DNA from: Actinomycetota bacterium | Lineage (GTDB): Bacteria; Actinomycetota; Humimicrobiia; Humimicrobiales; Humimicrobiaceae | Direction of reading: 5' to 3' | DNA: 9,044 bases | Assembly (NCBI GenBank): GCA_018399435.1 | Contig: JAGYOJ010000048.1 | Location: forward strand, 1 to 9,044 | Shown: piece by piece, positions 6,693 through 9,044 of the stretch | How positions within the stretch are numbered: the stretch's first letter is position 1 | How the letters are laid out: every line of letters starts with the position of its first letter | Translations under genes and position numbers: made by a program | The notes under the pieces: generated by a model | The model's database searches: none | What the model was told of the DNA's origin: nothing | Seen by the model: the letters and a program-made list of their open reading frames with translations, nothing else

Positions 6693-7502
6693 TTATCCTC
6701 CTTCTCTTTTTTCTAATTCAACCTGTGTATTGTAAAATTCCTTTATGATATCGCTAAATTTTTCAACTGATTCATCAAAAATCTCTTTCCCAAACTCTTT
6801 AGTGGCGCCTGTTGGGTCGCCCGCTGCACCATAAACTGAATTTTCAAGATGCCATGTAGAAAGATAAAGCATTTTTTTCCTGTTTGAACCAAAATCCACA
6901 GGGCAATATTTTAAATTGCTTTTCATAATATCAGTATCATTTGCAACAGACATGTCTACATAATTTGTAAGATAAAGCATAAGGGAGGTTTCAACCTCTC
7001 CTGCATGGCCTATACCGCCTTCTTTAGATTTTCTCCTCTTGTTTATTAAATCCTTATTGTATAATCCAAATACATTAACAATTCCAGGAAATACATTAAA
7101 ATCATCCCCTATTGACCTTACCACTACATCCAGTACGCCAGGATTATTGCCATGCCCATTAAATATTAGGATTTTAGTTATTCCATAATCTATAATTGAT
7201 TTACAAATATCATACATCAGGTCTATTAACACTTTTGGCCTAATAGTTATTGTGCCTGGCCATTTTTTTAATTTTGCAACTGTATAACCAAACCATACTG
7301 GAGGAGTTACTGCTATAGGAATTTCTTTTTTAACTTTTTCAGCAGATGCGATTGAAACATCATATGCAATTTTAGTATCTGTAATAATTGGCAAATGCCT
7401 TCCATGTTCTTCACATGCTCCTATAGGTATGACAATCATGCCGTCTTTTTTTACCAGTTTGCCAACTTCAGGCGACCTTAGATTTTCATATTTTATATCC
7501 AT
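6693..7502 (-). CDS. Creatininase-family amidohydrolase
   Basis: Metal-dependent hydrolase of the creatininase fold (269 aa, usual size). The family includes creatinine amidohydrolase, the formamidopyrimidine deformylase ArfB, the mycofactocin peptidase MftE and 3-dehydro-scyllo-inosose hydrolase. Metal-site motifs are visible: CEEHGRHLPIITD (30-42) supplies E31, H33 and D42; NGHGNN (115-120) supplies H117; GHAGEVETS (165-173) supplies further Glu residues. The creatininase glutamate two residues after the GH histidine is Asn here (N119), as in most non-creatininase members, so creatinine is an unlikely substrate. The ATG at 7502 has AAAGGAG 4 nt upstream. It follows the aminotransferase by 24 nt and surely shares its transcript. 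Its likely job is cleaving an amide, lactam or ring C-C bond in the sugar-derived substrate, but this is open. Confidence 0.88.
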   Translation of the reverse strand: MDIKYENLRSPEVGKLVKKDGMIVIPIGACEEHGRHLPIITDTKIAYDVSIASAEKVKKEIPIAVTPPVWFGYTVAKLKKWPGTITIRPKVLIDLMYDICKSIIDYGITKILIFNGHGNNPGVLDVVVRSIGDDFNVFPGIVNVFGLYNKDLINKRRKSKEGGIGHAGEVETSLMLYLTNYVDMSVANDTDIMKSNLKYCPVDFGSNRKKMLYLSTWHLENSVYGAAGDPTGATKEFGKEIFDESVEKFSDIIKEFYNTQVELEKREGG

Positions 7503-7526
7503 TTTTGCTCCTTTTTAAAAATTCTT

Positions 7527-8864
7527 TTATTTATACCCCAGATCTTTTTCAGCTATGCCTATAGCTTCATCAATTATTTCCAATCCCTTTATTGCCAGAT
7601 CTTCTGTCATGGTAAGCGGCGGAGCAAGCCTTAAAATATTTCCTGCTGGTATCCAGGCAAGCCCTCTTTTAAAAGCCTCTACGTATACTTTTTTGCCTGC
7701 CTCTATGAAGGGCTCATTTGTATTCTTGTCTTTTACCAGATCTATTCCAAGAAGAAAGCCCTTGCCCCTAACATCTCCAACTATCTTATGGCTGTCTTTT
7801 ATTTCTACTAGTTTTTCCATCATTTTTTTGCTTACCGCATTAACATTGTCCAGCAAGTTTTCTTCTTCTATAACTTCCAGGGTTGCAAGCCCGGCCGCGC
7901 AAGCCATTGGGTTGCCGCCATAGGTTGTTGATGCGCTGGCAACCTCTAAGGCCCAGGAATACTCTTCTTTTACTGCAAATGCACTTATAGGAAAGCCTCC
8001 AGCAACTCCCTTGCCTAACACAATTACATCAGGCACAATATCATAATGTTCAACACAGAACATCTTCCCAGTTCTTCCCATACCGGCTAAAATCTCATCA
8101 ACTACAAAAATCATATCTTGCCTTTTACAAATTTCTGATATTCTGGGTATTATTTCATCCTTGTAAACTACAGAGCCGCTATAGCCCTGGATAGGCTCCA
8201 TTATGAGGCCTGCCTGCTGCCCTGTTCCTTCCATTTCTATAGTGCCTTCTAGCGCTTCCATGCATGCAAGGCCACATTCAGGATATTTTAATTTTAGAGG
8301 GCACCTAAAACAATTAGGCGTTGGTGATAAGTGGCAGCCAGTTGCCCTGGGGCCAAATGCAGTGTTTCCAAGTGATGATAGGCTCATGGAGTTCATGGTT
8401 TTGCCATGCCAGTCGGCCCAAAATGAAAACATTTCATATTTGCCTTCTTTTATAACCCTTACTGCCCTAAGCGCTGCTTCAACAGCTTCTGAACCGCCAC
8501 CGAAAAGCTGGATGCCGCTTAAATCTCCTGGCAAAACACTGGCTAACTTTTCTAAAAATAATGCTTTTACTGGTGTAGTAAAATCATGACAATTCATTAA
8601 AGTTTTAACATGTTCGGTAGTTTTTTCAACCACTTTTGGATGGCAATGGCCAGTGCTATTGCAATATATGCCTGCTGAAAAATCAATATAAGTATTTCCA
8701 TCAACATCAGATATGCTATTGCCGCTGCCGCTTGCAAATACAACAGGGAATTGCTTTACCTGTCCAGAATAGCCTTTCATGTGTTTAGCGGCCCTGCTGT
8801 GCCACTTCTGGGATTCTGGCCCTGGGGGCATTACTTTAATTTTTGGTAATCTTGCTTCATCCAT
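7527..8864 (-). CDS. Class III PLP-dependent aminotransferase
   Basis: Cytoplasmic fold-type I aminotransferase of the GABA/ornithine/omega-amino-acid group. The start is placed at ATG 8864 (445 aa). AAAAGGAG lies 8 nt upstream, while the in-frame ATG at 8897 has no ribosome site and would overlap the kinase by 41 nt. Cofactor residues: FGGGSEAVEAALR (121-133) for phosphate binding, WHG (152-154) near the PLP ring, D256 in VVDEILAGMGRTG for the pyridine nitrogen, Schiff-base lysine K285 in LGKGVAGGFP, and T313/T314 before YGGNP. R412 in RLAPPLT is the probable carboxylate-binding arginine. Four cysteines (C185, C188, C197, C201) form a CX2C-X8-CX3C cluster. It overlaps the kinase stop and precedes the creatininase gene by 24 nt. 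The donor/acceptor pair cannot be told; pyruvate/alanine would fit the alanine dehydrogenase downstream. Confidence 0.92.
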   Translation of the reverse strand: MDEARLPKIKVMPPGPESQKWHSRAAKHMKGYSGQVKQFPVVFASGSGNSISDVDGNTYIDFSAGIYCNSTGHCHPKVVEKTTEHVKTLMNCHDFTTPVKALFLEKLASVLPGDLSGIQLFGGGSEAVEAALRAVRVIKEGKYEMFSFWADWHGKTMNSMSLSSLGNTAFGPRATGCHLSPTPNCFRCPLKLKYPECGLACMEALEGTIEMEGTGQQAGLIMEPIQGYSGSVVYKDEIIPRISEICKRQDMIFVVDEILAGMGRTGKMFCVEHYDIVPDVIVLGKGVAGGFPISAFAVKEEYSWALEVASASTTYGGNPMACAAGLATLEVIEEENLLDNVNAVSKKMMEKLVEIKDSHKIVGDVRGKGFLLGIDLVKDKNTNEPFIEAGKKVYVEAFKRGLAWIPAGNILRLAPPLTMTEDLAIKGLEIIDEAIGIAEKDLGYK

Positions 8865-9044
8865 CTTCTTTTCTCCTTTTAATTTTCGTATATCCATTTA
8901 ATAATTTATCCCAATAGCCATTTTCTTTTTGGGGTGTGTAGATTTTTTCTTTATTTGAATTTTTTATTATTTCCCTTCCCTCATCAATTGATTTTATTTC
9001 TCCTAATGAAAAAAGCTGTGCTACTGCATTTCCATTTATAGTTG
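8857..9044 (-). CDS. FGGY-family carbohydrate kinase, rhamnulokinase-like (C-terminal fragment)
   Basis: A minus-strand frame open from the window edge to TGA at 8857, giving the last 61 residues of a protein whose start lies outside. It reads TINGNAVAQLFSLGEIKSID, then EGREIIKNS and IYTPQ. This matches the end of FGGY sugar kinases, and best rhamnulokinases. Those have a GN..(V)Q....LGEI.s..E.R segment followed by a Y/F-x-P motif (E. coli RhaB: ATAIGNILMQLITLGEL). Full members are about 480-500 aa. The tail after TPQ (KENGYWDKLLNG, then a basic KIKRRKEDG) is ordinary. Its stop overlaps the next start as ATGGATGA, pointing to translational coupling. The FGGY assignment is good; L-rhamnulose as substrate is likely but rests on 61 residues and context. 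Confidence 0.75.
   Translation of the reverse strand, partial: TINGNAVAQLFSLGEIKSIDEGREIIKNSNKEKIYTPQKENGYWDKLLNGYTKIKRRKEDG
8873..8880 (-). promoter_or_regulatory. Ribosome binding site deciding the aminotransferase start
   Basis: AAAAGGAG within the last codons of the kinase gene, 8 nt before ATG 8864. This spacing and the ATGGATGA stop/start overlap favour ATG 8864 over the upstream in-frame ATG 8897. Confidence 0.8.

Noticed and set aside
8203..8589. Plus-strand open frame of 128 codons
   Set aside because: Entirely antisense to the aminotransferase; composition reflects the opposite-strand codons and no family features are seen.

Overview
The window is AT-rich and every supported gene lies on the minus strand, so transcription runs from high to low coordinates. 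Genes are tightly packed and have clear purine-rich Shine-Dalgarno sites. A Gly-Ala-Cys lipoprotein signal and an ETVT-repeat linker sit on the binding protein. This suggests an uncultivated, low-GC, probably anaerobic bacterium that lives on plant- or polymer-derived sugars (Bacillota, Atribacterota, Thermotogota or a low-GC actinobacterial lineage). The phylum cannot be fixed from this sequence.

Layout in transcription order. At the right edge is the C-terminus of an FGGY carbohydrate kinase with rhamnulokinase-like features (8857-9044). A class III PLP aminotransferase follows (7527-8864), overlapping the kinase by 8 nt, and then a creatininase-family metal-dependent amidohydrolase (6693-7502). 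A regulatory gap follows with a TTGACA promoter and a perfect 28-bp palindrome over the predicted transcription start. Beyond it is a complete ribose/rhamnose-type ABC importer: lipoprotein binding protein (5328-6464), a strong 13-bp hairpin, double-domain ATPase (3728-5218), and two permeases (2725-3702 and 1700-2695). A rhamnose-mutarotase-family protein (1303-1656) follows, then after a 171-bp gap alanine dehydrogenase (58-1131).

Working model (inference). The importer brings in a monosaccharide or sugar derivative, the mutarotase-family protein interconverts its anomers, and the kinase phosphorylates it. The order binding protein, ATPase, permease, permease, mutarotase matches the rhizobial L-rhamnose uptake operon (rhaS-T-P-Q-U, kinase rhaK). 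What departs from a plain rhamnose locus is the nitrogen chemistry: an amidohydrolase-fold enzyme, an aminotransferase and alanine dehydrogenase. Together these could release nitrogen from an amino- or amido-sugar (or cyclitol), with amino groups passed to pyruvate and freed from alanine as ammonia. The substrate is not determinable from the sequence. Two start sites deserve correction: the aminotransferase starts at 8864 and the first permease at 2695.
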